A stretch of DNA of 57,417 nucleotides, from assembly GCF_900172295.1 (NCBI RefSeq), contig NZ_FWFL01000013.1, positions 1-57,417 on the forward strand, read 5' to 3'. Each line of letters begins with the position of its first letter. The stretch's first letter is position 1. Source of the stretch: Roseovarius litorisediminis. Lineage in GTDB: Bacteria > Pseudomonadota > Alphaproteobacteria > Rhodobacterales > Rhodobacteraceae. The notes below the pieces were generated by a model, which saw only the letters and a list, made by a program, of their open reading frames with translations, searched no databases and was not told the origin of the DNA. The position numbers were made by a program, and so were the translations under genes. Shown in pieces: positions 10,909-19,510 of this stretch.

Positions 10909-11082
10909 CTGTGGTCTCGCTGGCTCGTCGTGGCGTTGGATAACGGCAACGGCAACAGATTTCCACCGCTTTGTTGTGACGCCGGGGATCATTTGGTGGG
11001 CAGGTCCGGGGCGATTTTTCAGCCGATCTGTGCTAATATTTTTAGTGGCCGTTTCATTTTCGCAAGAATGGAGGTCCGAACC

Positions 11083-11922
11083 GTGCCATTAAACAAGGTG
11101 CCGCGTCACACCGCCTGTCTTGCCATGATGCTTTTTGTCATCGCCGTTCTGACAGCAACCCGCGTCGCTGCCTGCGGAATGACGACAGATTGTATGATCG
11201 GCGACCGGACATATCGCATCGCCCTGCCGGAGGGCAATGAAGGGGCAGCCCCGATTCCGGCAATCCTGTTTGTTCACGGCTATCGGGGCAAGGCCGCCAA
11301 TGTCATGCACAACAAGGCCCTGCTGGCGCTGACCGCCGATCCCGGTGTGGCGCTGATTGCGGCGCAGGCGTCGGGACCCGAATGGAACATCCCTGGCGTG
11401 CCAAGTGTCGACGCCGCGCCAGGCGTGGACGAGTTGCAATATTTCGATGCGCTGATCGATGATGCGGTGCGGCGTTTCGATATCGACCGGACGCGGGTGA
11501 TGGTGGCGGGGTTTTCCTCGGGTGCGATGATGGTGTGGAATCTGGCGTGCAACCGGGGTCAGGCCTATCTGGGTTTCGTGCCGATGTCGGGTACATTCTG
11601 GGAACCGCTTCCTGAAAGGTGTCCCTCTGGCCCGGTAAACCTGATCCATTATCACGGTACGAAAGACACGATCGTGCCCTTGCAGGGGCGGCTGCTCAAG
11701 GATTCGCATCAGGGTGACGTGACCCGCGCTATCAGTCTTATGGTCGGTCACGGCACCTACACGCCCCGGCGATCCACCCAAACCGGAGACCTGAAATGTG
11801 ACCGGCAACAGAACAGCACGGGCAGGCTGCTGGAATTGTGTCTTTTCCCCGGAAAACATCAGATGCGGGTGGCCAATATCCGGCGGGCCTGGAAGATATT
11901 TGCCACACAATCCGGGGAATGA
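11083..11922 (+). CDS. Secreted alpha/beta-hydrolase, polyhydroxybutyrate-depolymerase/esterase-like
   Basis: I start at the GTG at 11083, because GGAGG stands 8 bases upstream (279 residues). An ATG at 11068 overlaps that site and looks less good. The N-terminus is a signal peptide (CLAMMLFVIAVLTATRVAA) cleaved before a CGMTTDC region. The fold is of the LpqC/PHB-depolymerase type: oxyanion motif ILFVHGYRG, nucleophile elbow GFSSGAM with the serine, acid residue in HGTKDTIVP, and histidine in FPGKHQM. It probably cleaves an ester in the periplasm; the substrate is unknown. It is divergent from the Fur-family gene. Confidence 0.8.
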   Translation: MPLNKVPRHTACLAMMLFVIAVLTATRVAACGMTTDCMIGDRTYRIALPEGNEGAAPIPAILFVHGYRGKAANVMHNKALLALTADPGVALIAAQASGPEWNIPGVPSVDAAPGVDELQYFDALIDDAVRRFDIDRTRVMVAGFSSGAMMVWNLACNRGQAYLGFVPMSGTFWEPLPERCPSGPVNLIHYHGTKDTIVPLQGRLLKDSHQGDVTRAISLMVGHGTYTPRRSTQTGDLKCDRQQNSTGRLLELCLFPGKHQMRVANIRRAWKIFATQSGE

Positions 11923-12220
11923 CCCATTAAGCACCTTTGAAATAAGTGGTTTTCGATTTGCCGGTTGACTTTGAGGCGCGCGCCACCCATGTAGCGCTTA
12001 ACCGATATTTCCTGCCGCGTGAGCAGTGCCGCCAACAAAGAAATGGCAGCCCAAGAATAGAAATGTCGTCGAATGATCCCAAAATCACGCGTGGGGCCAA
12101 ACGTCTGATCGGCGGAGGACATGCTGTTCTTTGTCAGGATGCAGGCGCAACCACGAAAGCGGGTCCGCACCAGCGGTGCCCGTATTGGCATGGAGCAAAA
12201 GCTTTGTGCTGCCAAAGGAT
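11923..12220. other. Intergenic stretch without a clear gene
   Basis: About 300 bases separate the esterase from the helicase. Frames on both strands are short or run into the helicase antisense. I see no tRNA, no strong terminator and no recognisable RNA. Such a leader before a DEAD-box helicase could be a regulated 5' UTR, but nothing in the sequence proves it. Confidence 0.4.
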
Positions 12221-13513
12221 ATGAAGTTGAATCTATTTGAAGAAATGGGCCTGCCCGGCCCGCTGGTCAAGAAACTGACAGCCATGGGCATTAGTGAGCC
12301 GACCCCGATCCAAAGCCATGCGATCCCGCATGCGCTGAACGGGCATGACGTGATCGGGCTGGCGCAGACCGGCACCGGCAAGACGGCTGCCTTTGGTCTG
12401 CCGCTGATCACAAAACTGATGGAAGAACCCGGCCGCCCGTCGCCGAAATCCGTGCGCAGCCTGATTTTGGCGCCGACGCGGGAACTGGCGGGGCAGATCC
12501 GCGACGCACTTTTCCCGCTGGTCAAGGACACGCCGATCAAGATCGGTGTTGTGGTTGGCGGCATGTCGATCAACGCCCAGATCAAACGGCTGGAGCGGGG
12601 CACAGATATTCTGGTGGCCACGCCGGGCCGTCTGCTGGACCTTCTGGACCGGCGCGCGCTGCGTTTGGACGCGACGACGTTTCTGGTGCTGGACGAGGCC
12701 GATCAGATGCTGGACCTTGGATTTATCCACGCTCTGCGCAAGATTGCCGGGCTGATCCCGGCCACACGTCAGACCATGCTGTTTTCGGCCACCATGCCCA
12801 AGCAGATGGAAGAGATCGCAGCCAGCTACCTGACCCACCCCAAGAAGGTGCAGGTCAGCCCCCCGGGCAAGGCTGCCGACAAGATCACCCAAGAGGTGCA
12901 TTTTATTGCCAAGGCTGAAAAACCAGGCCTGCTTATCGAAATGCTGGGTAAACACCGTAACGAACTGGCACTGGTTTTTGGCCGGACCAAACACGGGTCT
13001 GACAAGCTGGCACGTAAACTTGAATCTGCCGGATATTCGGTCGCCGCAATTCATGGCAACAAAAGCCAGGGACAACGCGACCGGGCGCTGAAAGCGTTCC
13101 GGGATGGTCAGGTCAAGGTGCTGGTGGCCACCGATGTGGCCGCCCGAGGTCTGGATATTCCGGACGTCAAACACGTCTACAATTTTGACCTGCCCAATGT
13201 GGCCGAAAACTACGTCCACCGCATTGGCCGGACCGCGCGCGCCGGGCGCGATGGCGCGGCGATTGCCTTTTGCGCCCCTGATGAAATGGGGGAATTGAAG
13301 GATATTCAAAAGGCCATGGGTGTTTCGATTCCCGTTGCCTCGGGTCGTCCCTGGGAAGTGCTGCCAAGTCCCAAGGCGAAATCTGGGGGCAATCGGGGTC
13401 GTGGTGGCCGCCCCGGCGGAGGGCGTCCCGGTGGTGGACAGGATGGCAAACCGGGCAGCGAGGGGCAAAAACGCCGCCGGTCGCGCAACCGGCGTCCCAA
13501 CAAGGCTGCCTAA
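12221..13513 (+). CDS. DEAD-box RNA helicase (RhlE-like)
   Basis: All helicase motifs are present: Q motif EPTPIQSHAIP, motif I AQTGTGKT, Ia PTRELAGQ, II DEAD (VLDEADQML), III SAT, V ATDVAARGLDIPDV, VI HRIGRTARAGR. After the two RecA domains (to about residue 365) comes a basic Gly/Arg-rich tail with GGRPGGGRPGGG repeats and a final RRRSRNRRPNKAA, typical of RhlE-type proteins that bind RNA without sequence preference. It acts in ribosome assembly or RNA turnover. I chose the ATG at 12221 (430 residues) because it fits the family N-terminus, although the nearby AAAGGA is unusually close to it. Confidence 0.95.
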   Translation: MKLNLFEEMGLPGPLVKKLTAMGISEPTPIQSHAIPHALNGHDVIGLAQTGTGKTAAFGLPLITKLMEEPGRPSPKSVRSLILAPTRELAGQIRDALFPLVKDTPIKIGVVVGGMSINAQIKRLERGTDILVATPGRLLDLLDRRALRLDATTFLVLDEADQMLDLGFIHALRKIAGLIPATRQTMLFSATMPKQMEEIAASYLTHPKKVQVSPPGKAADKITQEVHFIAKAEKPGLLIEMLGKHRNELALVFGRTKHGSDKLARKLESAGYSVAAIHGNKSQGQRDRALKAFRDGQVKVLVATDVAARGLDIPDVKHVYNFDLPNVAENYVHRIGRTARAGRDGAAIAFCAPDEMGELKDIQKAMGVSIPVASGRPWEVLPSPKAKSGGNRGRGGRPGGGRPGGGQDGKPGSEGQKRRRSRNRRPNKAA

Positions 13514-13541
13514 AGTCTTTTCGTAAAAATAAAAATGTGTG

Positions 13542-13567
13542 AACCCCGTCAATTCTGGCGGGGTTTT
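13542..13567 (+). terminator. Rho-independent terminator after the DEAD-box helicase
   Basis: AACCCCG (13542-13548) pairs with CGGGGTT (13559-13565), followed by further T residues. It sits about 30 bases after the helicase stop and before the convergent LysR gene. Confidence 0.75.
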
Positions 13568-13656
13568 CGCATGGCATGCGCGCAAACCGGGGCGCTTCAG
13601 ATCTTCCGGGTATTGCCTTTCGACCGTTGGTCCGCAGCGCGCGGCAAGCGCACCTG

Positions 13657-14541
13657 CTACAAAGTTTCCCAGAATAGCTGACCTGTCTTGTCCAGCCGGT
13701 CCAATGAACTGAACAGCGATAAAGTAAGATCCGTCTGCCACTCCGGCCCGCCAACGCAGACCAGCTTTCCGCTTGCCAATTCATCCGCGACAACGCGCTC
13801 GGACAGCCAAGCCACACCGCTACCATCAATGGCGCTGCGCTTTAGGGCTTCGGCATGAGCATCCATATATCGCAGAACCAAAGGAGGTTGTCGCGTTCCG
13901 ATAATCTGGTCGACAACTGTCCCAAGGTAACTGGCCGGATCATAGCTTAGGTAGGGGATGTTCTTGACATCCTTGCTGGAAATATCCCAACCGCCTTCGG
14001 CAGCGGCATTTGCTTCTGCAACCGGAATCAGTTTTTCAACGCCTATGTCTTTTCGCGCCACCAGGTCTTCGTCGAAAAAAGGAGCGCCATTCTTGTGCCG
14101 ATAGCACAGTAGGAAATCACAGGTGCCGTCGGAAAACAGCTGGCAGCACGTGGCCAGATAATCGGAAAAGACGCGAACACGCAGGTTAGGCAGTTCGTTC
14201 TCAAGTTCTTTTACGCGTTTGGTCAGAAAGTTTACAGAAATCGTGTGCAGGACCGCGATCCGCTGGAAAGCGGTTCTTCCGAATTCTGTGCCTCGGATGC
14301 TTTGCCGGGTGTCCGACAAGTTGTTAACCGTTTCCTGAGCGACGGGCAAAAACAGAATGCCAGCTTCTGACAACTGGACCGGATATGTCGACCTTCTGAT
14401 AAGTGGCACGCCCAGCCAGTTTTCCAGGGATTTGATGCGGCGACTAAAGGCCGGCTGGGTGATGTTTCTTTCTTCGGCCGCGCGCGAAAAGTTGAGCGTA
14501 CGGCCAAGGCAGACAAAATCTTGAAGCCATTTAATGTCCAT
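13657..14541 (-). CDS. LysR-family regulator, probable controller of the TRAP operon
   Basis: A 294-residue LTTR. The N-terminal winged HTH (1-60) reads LNFSRAAEERNITQPAFSRRIKSLENWLG, followed by an effector domain to the C-terminus. It is divergent from the dctPQM-hydrolase operon with about 240 bases between starts, and a candidate palindromic operator lies in that gap at 14594-14611. The natural inference is that it senses the TRAP substrate or a derivative. The ligand is unknown. Confidence 0.9.
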   Translation of the reverse strand: MDIKWLQDFVCLGRTLNFSRAAEERNITQPAFSRRIKSLENWLGVPLIRRSTYPVQLSEAGILFLPVAQETVNNLSDTRQSIRGTEFGRTAFQRIAVLHTISVNFLTKRVKELENELPNLRVRVFSDYLATCCQLFSDGTCDFLLCYRHKNGAPFFDEDLVARKDIGVEKLIPVAEANAAAEGGWDISSKDVKNIPYLSYDPASYLGTVVDQIIGTRQPPLVLRYMDAHAEALKRSAIDGSGVAWLSERVVADELASGKLVCVGGPEWQTDLTLSLFSSLDRLDKTGQLFWETL

Positions 14542-14593
14542 ATTCGTCCCCTTTCATCATGAAACCTATTGAATAATATAAATTATGCAAGTT

Positions 14594-14611
14594 TGGCATG
14601 AATATATGCCA
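14594..14611. promoter_or_regulatory. Candidate LysR operator palindrome
   Basis: TGGCAT and ATGCCA are perfect 6-base inverted arms with a 6-base AT-rich centre. The site lies just upstream of the LysR gene and about 175 bases upstream of dctP, in the divergent control region where LTTR recognition sites usually sit. It is inferred from symmetry and position only. Confidence 0.45.
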
Positions 14612-14784
14612 TGTTTGAATTGGCTTACTTGCGAAAACCAGAAGTAATCTGACTATGGGGTTGGATAGCACGTTTCAAAAGCAAATGCGCGTTGCTGTAA
14701 CGAAACCAACCACAGCAATTACAAGGGTAGGGCGCTGATGAAATCAAAAGGTCAGCCAATCCCACTCACAACAGGGAGTAGAGA

Positions 14785-15777
14785 ATGAAAAAATCATGGA
14801 AATGCACAACCGCGGCGGCAGCATTGACCGTTGCGGCAACAATAACCGGCGCCCAAGCCGAAACAACACTTCGCCTGTCCACTTACGTCAATGAGGCGGA
14901 TATCCGGTATCAGGGCTTTCAGCACTTTGCTGACCAAGTTGCGGAGAAAACCAACGGAAGCGTCAAGGTGGAAATTTTCCCGTCAGCGACGCTGCACGGC
15001 TGGTCTGAGGGTGTCGATTCAGTTCAGGGCGGTGTTTCGGATATTAGCTGGATCAACGCGGACAACCGTCTTCCCTGCTATGCGATGACCTCGCTTTATC
15101 CTGCTGAGATCAGCCTGGAAAACCAGATCGAACTGGATAGCGCTTACGCCAATCTGGTCCGCGACGAAGCCGCCAAGGTCAATCTGGTTCCGTTGCTCAA
15201 CTCTAACTACACCTATGATCAGGAATGGTGGTTCGAAGAGCCGATCGCTGATCTTGGCAAGCTTGACGGCAAACTTGTACGTTCGATCGGGCCGCTGGTC
15301 AGTCTGATGATCGAGACCTGGGGTGGCGAGCCGGTATTCGTAGCCCCGAAAGAGGTGTTTCAATCCGCTGAACGCGGTGTGGTGGACGGCATCAACATGG
15401 GTGTTGCGACCTACAGTTCCTGGAAGCTTTGGACAGTGATGCCCTATATGGTCAACGCCAATCTGTTCTATGGTAACGTCAACTATATGATAAACAAAGA
15501 TAAGTTTGACGCTTTAACAGCCGAAGAACAGGCTGCGCTGAATGCAGCTGCCACTGAGACCGAAACATGGTTGCAGCCGCTTTACGAAGACTGGGTCGAC
15601 CAGCAGGTTGGCAATGCCGTGATGAAAGGCGGCGGTGCCGCCGTATCAATCACGGACGAGCAGCGCGCGAGCCTGATCGCCAGTGTCAGAGACCAGTGGG
15701 ACGCCAAGGCTGATGAGGCATGTGGTGCCGAACTGGCTGGTGAAATCCGCGACCTGCTGGCCAAGCACGCCCCATAA
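14785..15777 (+). CDS. dctP: TRAP transporter solute-binding protein (DctP type)
   Basis: A 330-residue periplasmic binding protein. The Sec signal peptide (1-25) ends ITGAQA-ET. The mature part has the DctP-family layout including TLHGWSEGVDSVQGGVSDISW and YEDWVDQQVG near the end. TRAP binding proteins usually hold organic acids. A GGGAG ribosome site precedes the start. It is first in the operon with dctQ, dctM and a hydrolase gene. A perfect 10-bp stem-loop after its stop probably raises its yield relative to the membrane subunits. Confidence 0.93.
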   Translation: MKKSWKCTTAAAALTVAATITGAQAETTLRLSTYVNEADIRYQGFQHFADQVAEKTNGSVKVEIFPSATLHGWSEGVDSVQGGVSDISWINADNRLPCYAMTSLYPAEISLENQIELDSAYANLVRDEAAKVNLVPLLNSNYTYDQEWWFEEPIADLGKLDGKLVRSIGPLVSLMIETWGGEPVFVAPKEVFQSAERGVVDGINMGVATYSSWKLWTVMPYMVNANLFYGNVNYMINKDKFDALTAEEQAALNAAATETETWLQPLYEDWVDQQVGNAVMKGGGAAVSITDEQRASLIASVRDQWDAKADEACGAELAGEIRDLLAKHAP

Positions 15778-15795
15778 CGCAGGGCGCTTATACTA

Positions 15796-15823
15796 CGTGG
15801 TCCCCGACACGACGGGGACCACG
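15796..15823 (+). terminator. Intercistronic stem-loop between dctP and dctQ
   Basis: CGTGGTCCCC (15796-15805) pairs perfectly with GGGGACCACG (15814-15823) over an 8-base loop and is followed by a T-rich stretch. Being inside the operon, it more likely attenuates readthrough and protects dctP mRNA than ends transcription completely. Confidence 0.75.
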
Positions 15824-15854
15824 GCTTTTCTTTCAAAAAAATCACGGGTGCGCC

Positions 15855-16364
15855 ATGAATGAGACAATTGACCGTCTTCTGGGCATTATGGACCGGTTTG
15901 TAGTCTGGTTGGCCGGGCTAGGGGCCGCCATTGTTGTGGTCCAGATGCTTTGGATTTCCTATGGTGTCTTTGTACGATACGGGCTTGGAAAACCGGACCG
16001 GATGGTGACCGAGGCAACTGCGCTGTTGCTTTTTCCCGTGGCTTTTGCCGGACTTGCATACGCCATGCGCGAAGATGCGTTTCCCAAGGTTACCATGGCC
16101 ACGGACCGTCTGAGCGCCGGGGCTCAAAAGATCTTTCAGGTCATCAATCATATCCTGATGCTGGGGGTAGGGGCGTTCTTTTCCTACGCGGGGGTGAGCG
16201 CAACAATCCGCTCATATAATTCGGGCGTTGCCTCGGAAATTCTGCACTTGCCTCGTTTCTGGTTCTGGGCACCGGGCGCCTTTGCGCTTGTGATCTTTTC
16301 AATCTACGCCGCGCTGCGTCTGATCCGTCTGATCCGAACCCCCGCGGTATCGGGGGAAATATAA
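15855..16364 (+). CDS. dctQ: TRAP transporter small membrane subunit (DctQ type)
   Basis: A 169-residue protein with four predicted membrane helices (about 15-38, 52-74, 95-115, 135-155), the size and topology of DctQ subunits. The arginine-containing loop after the second helix and RPLIRLIR-like basic C-terminus fit the family. Its stop overlaps the dctM start by one base (TAATG), so the two are translationally linked and form the membrane complex. Confidence 0.9.
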   Translation: MNETIDRLLGIMDRFVVWLAGLGAAIVVVQMLWISYGVFVRYGLGKPDRMVTEATALLLFPVAFAGLAYAMREDAFPKVTMATDRLSAGAQKIFQVINHILMLGVGAFFSYAGVSATIRSYNSGVASEILHLPRFWFWAPGAFALVIFSIYAALRLIRLIRTPAVSGEI

Positions 16365-17665
16365 TGGAATGGTATACCGTCGGACTGGGCCTGTTGGGCC
16401 TTTTGATGCTGTTTATCGTGATTGGCCTGCCAATTCCCTTTGCTCTGGCCGGGGCTGCGATGCCGTTTCTGTGGCAGATTCAGGGTTGGAATACCTCTGT
16501 GGTGTCTGCCGAGTTGAAGCTTTGGGGCGTCTGGATTGATTACATCCTTCTCGCGGTGCCGTTATTTGTCTTCCTGGGGGAGCTCATAGGGAAATCCAAT
16601 ATAGGGCCCAATCTGTATCAGTTCCTGCATCAGGGTGTACGGATCAAGGGCTCGGCAGCGTATGGATCCATTGGCGCCAGTGCCGGCTTTGGTGCGGTCT
16701 GCGGCTCGTCGATGGTCGGGGCGCTGACAATCGGCGGCGTGGCTTTGCCTGAGATGCTGCGTCTGGGATACGGGAAACGCCTGTCCAGCGGTGTTCTGGC
16801 TGCGGGTGGCACATTATCGGTGCTGATCCCGCCCAGCCTGATCCTGCTGTTCTACGGGATCGTTACGGATCAGAGCATCGGCGATCTGTTCATTGCGGGC
16901 GTCATTCCGGGGATCATTCTGGTCACAGGCTTTGTCGTGGTCGTGCTGATCTGGGGCATGTTGTATCCCGAAGACATTCCCAGCAGCGAAGACTCGAAAA
17001 AGATGCCTTTTTTGATGATCATCAACACTGTCGGCCCGGTCGTTTTGATCGGACTGGTGATTACCGTGGCAATCTATGCCGGGATTGCCACGCCAACCGA
17101 AGCCGCTGCGGTAGCAAGCCTGCTGACAGTTGTACTTGCCTTTGGTGTCGGCGGGTTGACCTGGCAGGGCTTCAAGGATGCAATTTTTGCCACCATGCGG
17201 ACTATGGGGTATCTGGGCCTGCTTTTGTCGGCCGGCGTACTGTTTGGTTTTGTGCTGACCTACTACCGTGTACCTCAGCAGTTCACCGAACTGTTCCTGT
17301 CTTTCGATCTGTCATCAACGACGGTTCTGATTATTGTTCTGGTGTTCTACATCATTCTGGGGATGTTCCTTGAACCGGTCTCGATGACCTTTATCACCTT
17401 GCCGACAATCTATCCGCTGATGAGCGCGGCCGGTTTCGATCTGATCTGGTTCGGGGTTGTCTACACCATCACGATGGAGATTGCGGTGCTGACACCGCCG
17501 GTGGGGCTCAACTTATACGTCATACAGGCCATCAGTCGAGATGAGGTCACGATCGGAGATGTGATCATGGGCTGCCTGCCGTTTATTGGTGCGATGGTTC
17601 TGCTGATCGCCATCCTCATTTTTGCTCCGGAGGTCGCACTATGGCTGCCCGAACAGATGAATTGA
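16364..17665 (+). CDS. dctM: TRAP transporter large permease (DctM type)
   Basis: A 433-residue integral membrane protein with about 12 hydrophobic helices. Family landmarks are LAVPLFVFLGELIGKSNIG, SAGFGAVCGSSMVGALTIGGVALPEM, LSVLIPPSLILLFYGIVTD, and ATPTEAAAVASL. It uses a sodium gradient to drive import of the substrate delivered by DctP. Its last 25 bases overlap the following hydrolase gene. Confidence 0.95.
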   Translation: MEWYTVGLGLLGLLMLFIVIGLPIPFALAGAAMPFLWQIQGWNTSVVSAELKLWGVWIDYILLAVPLFVFLGELIGKSNIGPNLYQFLHQGVRIKGSAAYGSIGASAGFGAVCGSSMVGALTIGGVALPEMLRLGYGKRLSSGVLAAGGTLSVLIPPSLILLFYGIVTDQSIGDLFIAGVIPGIILVTGFVVVVLIWGMLYPEDIPSSEDSKKMPFLMIINTVGPVVLIGLVITVAIYAGIATPTEAAAVASLLTVVLAFGVGGLTWQGFKDAIFATMRTMGYLGLLLSAGVLFGFVLTYYRVPQQFTELFLSFDLSSTTVLIIVLVFYIILGMFLEPVSMTFITLPTIYPLMSAAGFDLIWFGVVYTITMEIAVLTPPVGLNLYVIQAISRDEVTIGDVIMGCLPFIGAMVLLIAILIFAPEVALWLPEQMN

Positions 17666-18423
17666 TCAGGGTGCAGCCGGCCCCGCATCGTCGTGCAGGA
17701 TCGGGTCAACCTCTGGTACTTGTTCACGGATTCCTTGGCGGGTCTGCGCAATGGGAAGCAGAGATCGCACATTTCAGCGCGACCCACGATGTAATCGCCC
17801 CTGATCTGCCGGGTTTCGGAGATGCCAGCGCGTTGCCGGGATGTGATCGTATCGAAGGAATGGCGGACTATGTGATCGACTTTCTGGATAGTCTGGAGAT
17901 CAAGTCATTTACGCTGTTGGGGCATTCGATGGGCGGTATGATCGTTCAGGCGATCGCGGCCAAAATTCCCGACAGGATTGACCGCCTGGTTCTTTACGGA
18001 ACCGGTCCATTGGGCGTCATGCCCAACAGGTTTGAAACCATCATGCAGTCGCGTGAACGCCTGCTTGCGGACGGGGTGGAAAAGACGATCCGCCGGATCG
18101 GTGCCACGTGGCTTGTCGAGGGTGAAAAAGCCTCTGGAATGCCGATTTTGACGAGCATCGGTGAGTGTGCGTCACAAGACGCAGCGCTTCAGGCATTTGA
18201 CGCAATGGAAAACTGGGACGGGCGTCTTCAGCTTGAAAAGATAGCTATGCCCACGCTGATCCTGTGGGGCGACACGGACCGGTCCTATCGTTGGGCCCAG
18301 ATTGAAACGTTATGGCAGAAAATTTCAGATGCAAACCTGGCTGTCATACCTGGTACGTCTCATGCCGCACACCTGGAGAAGCCGCGATTGGTTCACGCTG
18401 TACTGGAAGATTTCCTGAGCTAG
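17641..18423 (+). CDS. Alpha/beta-fold hydrolase of the TRAP operon
   Basis: The 260-residue protein has the canonical hydrolase core: oxyanion motif LVHGFLGG near residue 30, nucleophile elbow GHSMGGM around residue 100, acid residue in LWGDTDRS, and catalytic histidine in GTSHAAHLE near the C-terminus. It resembles enol-lactonase/esterase-like members (PcaD group). GGAGG inside dctM precedes its ATG, so it is translated although it overlaps dctM by 25 bases. The context suggests it hydrolyses the imported compound, perhaps an ester or lactone. Confidence 0.85.
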   Translation: MAARTDELIRVQPAPHRRAGSGQPLVLVHGFLGGSAQWEAEIAHFSATHDVIAPDLPGFGDASALPGCDRIEGMADYVIDFLDSLEIKSFTLLGHSMGGMIVQAIAAKIPDRIDRLVLYGTGPLGVMPNRFETIMQSRERLLADGVEKTIRRIGATWLVEGEKASGMPILTSIGECASQDAALQAFDAMENWDGRLQLEKIAMPTLILWGDTDRSYRWAQIETLWQKISDANLAVIPGTSHAAHLEKPRLVHAVLEDFLS

Positions 18424-18476
18424 GGGCGGGGTGCATCGGTTGCCGCAAGGCCCCGCGTGAGATTTATTGAAAGCCG

Positions 18477-19370
18477 TCAGATGGTAAAAGCCTGCAGCGC
18501 CTTCCGAATGCGGGTCTGGATTTCGACGGCGGCTTTCCCAAGCGGTTGGCCTTTTGCGGTGATGACCGAAATCTGATTTTTTATACGGGGCCGGAAAGGT
18601 CTCCAGACGACACCATCGTGCAGATCGATCTTGCCGTTGATCGGGTCAAGAATGGCAACATATTTGCCGACAGAAATGAGATTGCGGGCGATCGCAAAAT
18701 AGTAGGCACTGGCGTTGCGCGTGATCACTGTATTGGTTTCGGCCAGCAATGTATCGAGTTGATGATCGATCAAATGGTCACCGGTAATGTTTATAACCGA
18801 TCGCCCAGCCAGAGATTGCGGGCGAATTATATCCAGTTCGGCAAGCGGATCGTTCTTGTGAAGGGCGCAAACGCATTCGAATTCGAAAATTTCCGCGTCC
18901 AGGCCCGCGACCGGCACGGGCAGATCAATCAGGCCGATGTCAATCTGATGGCTTGCCACCCAAGAGGCTATCTGTCGTGAGGAATGCACTTTTACCTCAA
19001 CGCTTATATTGGGATTTTCGTCATGAAAAGACGCCAGCAGCGATGGTAAGAAATTAAAGGCAAGTACACCGTTGGTGGCAATGCTGGCACCGCCGGTCTG
19101 ACCCGACAGGATGCCGTCTGCGCGCTGTTCGACCAGAGAGATTGCCCTTAACCCCTGGACTACCTCATCATGCAACATCATCGCCTCGTTGGTGGGTGCG
19201 AAAAATCCGCGTTCCCGGTGAAACAGGCGAAACCCCAGTTTGGCCTCAAAATTGCTTAACGCAATACTGACAGCAGGTTGTGTCAGGTTGAGCCGCTCAG
19301 CTGCACGCGAGACCGATCCCGCTTCGAACAGCGCGTTGAACACTTCCAGATGGCGTAGCTTCATCGGCAT
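18477..19370 (-). CDS. LysR-family regulator beside the first Pot-type operon
   Basis: A 297-residue LTTR with HTH motif GSVSRAAERLNLTQPAVSIALSNFEAKLG in the first 50 residues and a periplasmic-binding-like effector domain after it. An internal ATG at 19364 is also possible as the start. It is divergent from the FAD oxidase, ABC transporter, GMC and enolase-superfamily gene set, with about 140 bases between, so it is the likely regulator of that set. The ligand is unknown. Confidence 0.9.
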   Translation of the reverse strand: MPMKLRHLEVFNALFEAGSVSRAAERLNLTQPAVSIALSNFEAKLGFRLFHRERGFFAPTNEAMMLHDEVVQGLRAISLVEQRADGILSGQTGGASIATNGVLAFNFLPSLLASFHDENPNISVEVKVHSSRQIASWVASHQIDIGLIDLPVPVAGLDAEIFEFECVCALHKNDPLAELDIIRPQSLAGRSVINITGDHLIDHQLDTLLAETNTVITRNASAYYFAIARNLISVGKYVAILDPINGKIDLHDGVVWRPFRPRIKNQISVITAKGQPLGKAAVEIQTRIRKALQAFTI

Positions 19371-19414
19371 GCGGGCAGGGATCTTTGTATAAGTAAATCG
19401 AATAAGAGGATAAC

Positions 19415-19432
19415 TTAATTTAAATTGATTAA
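19415..19432. promoter_or_regulatory. AT-rich imperfect palindrome in a divergent LysR control region
   Basis: TTAAT and ATTAA arms flank an AT-rich centre between the LysR gene and the FAD oxidase gene. Both the symmetry and the location suit a LysR box, but AT-rich symmetry can arise by chance. Confidence 0.3.
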
Positions 19433-19510
19433 ATCAAATCCCCTTCCTATCGTCAACATTCAAGACCGCCTGCGCAGACAGGGTTTAATAGTTAGGTTTG
19501 GGGGAATGAC

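Noticed and set aside
12233..13741. 502-codon minus-strand frame
   Set aside because: It is the antisense of the DEAD-box helicase, which has all helicase motifs.
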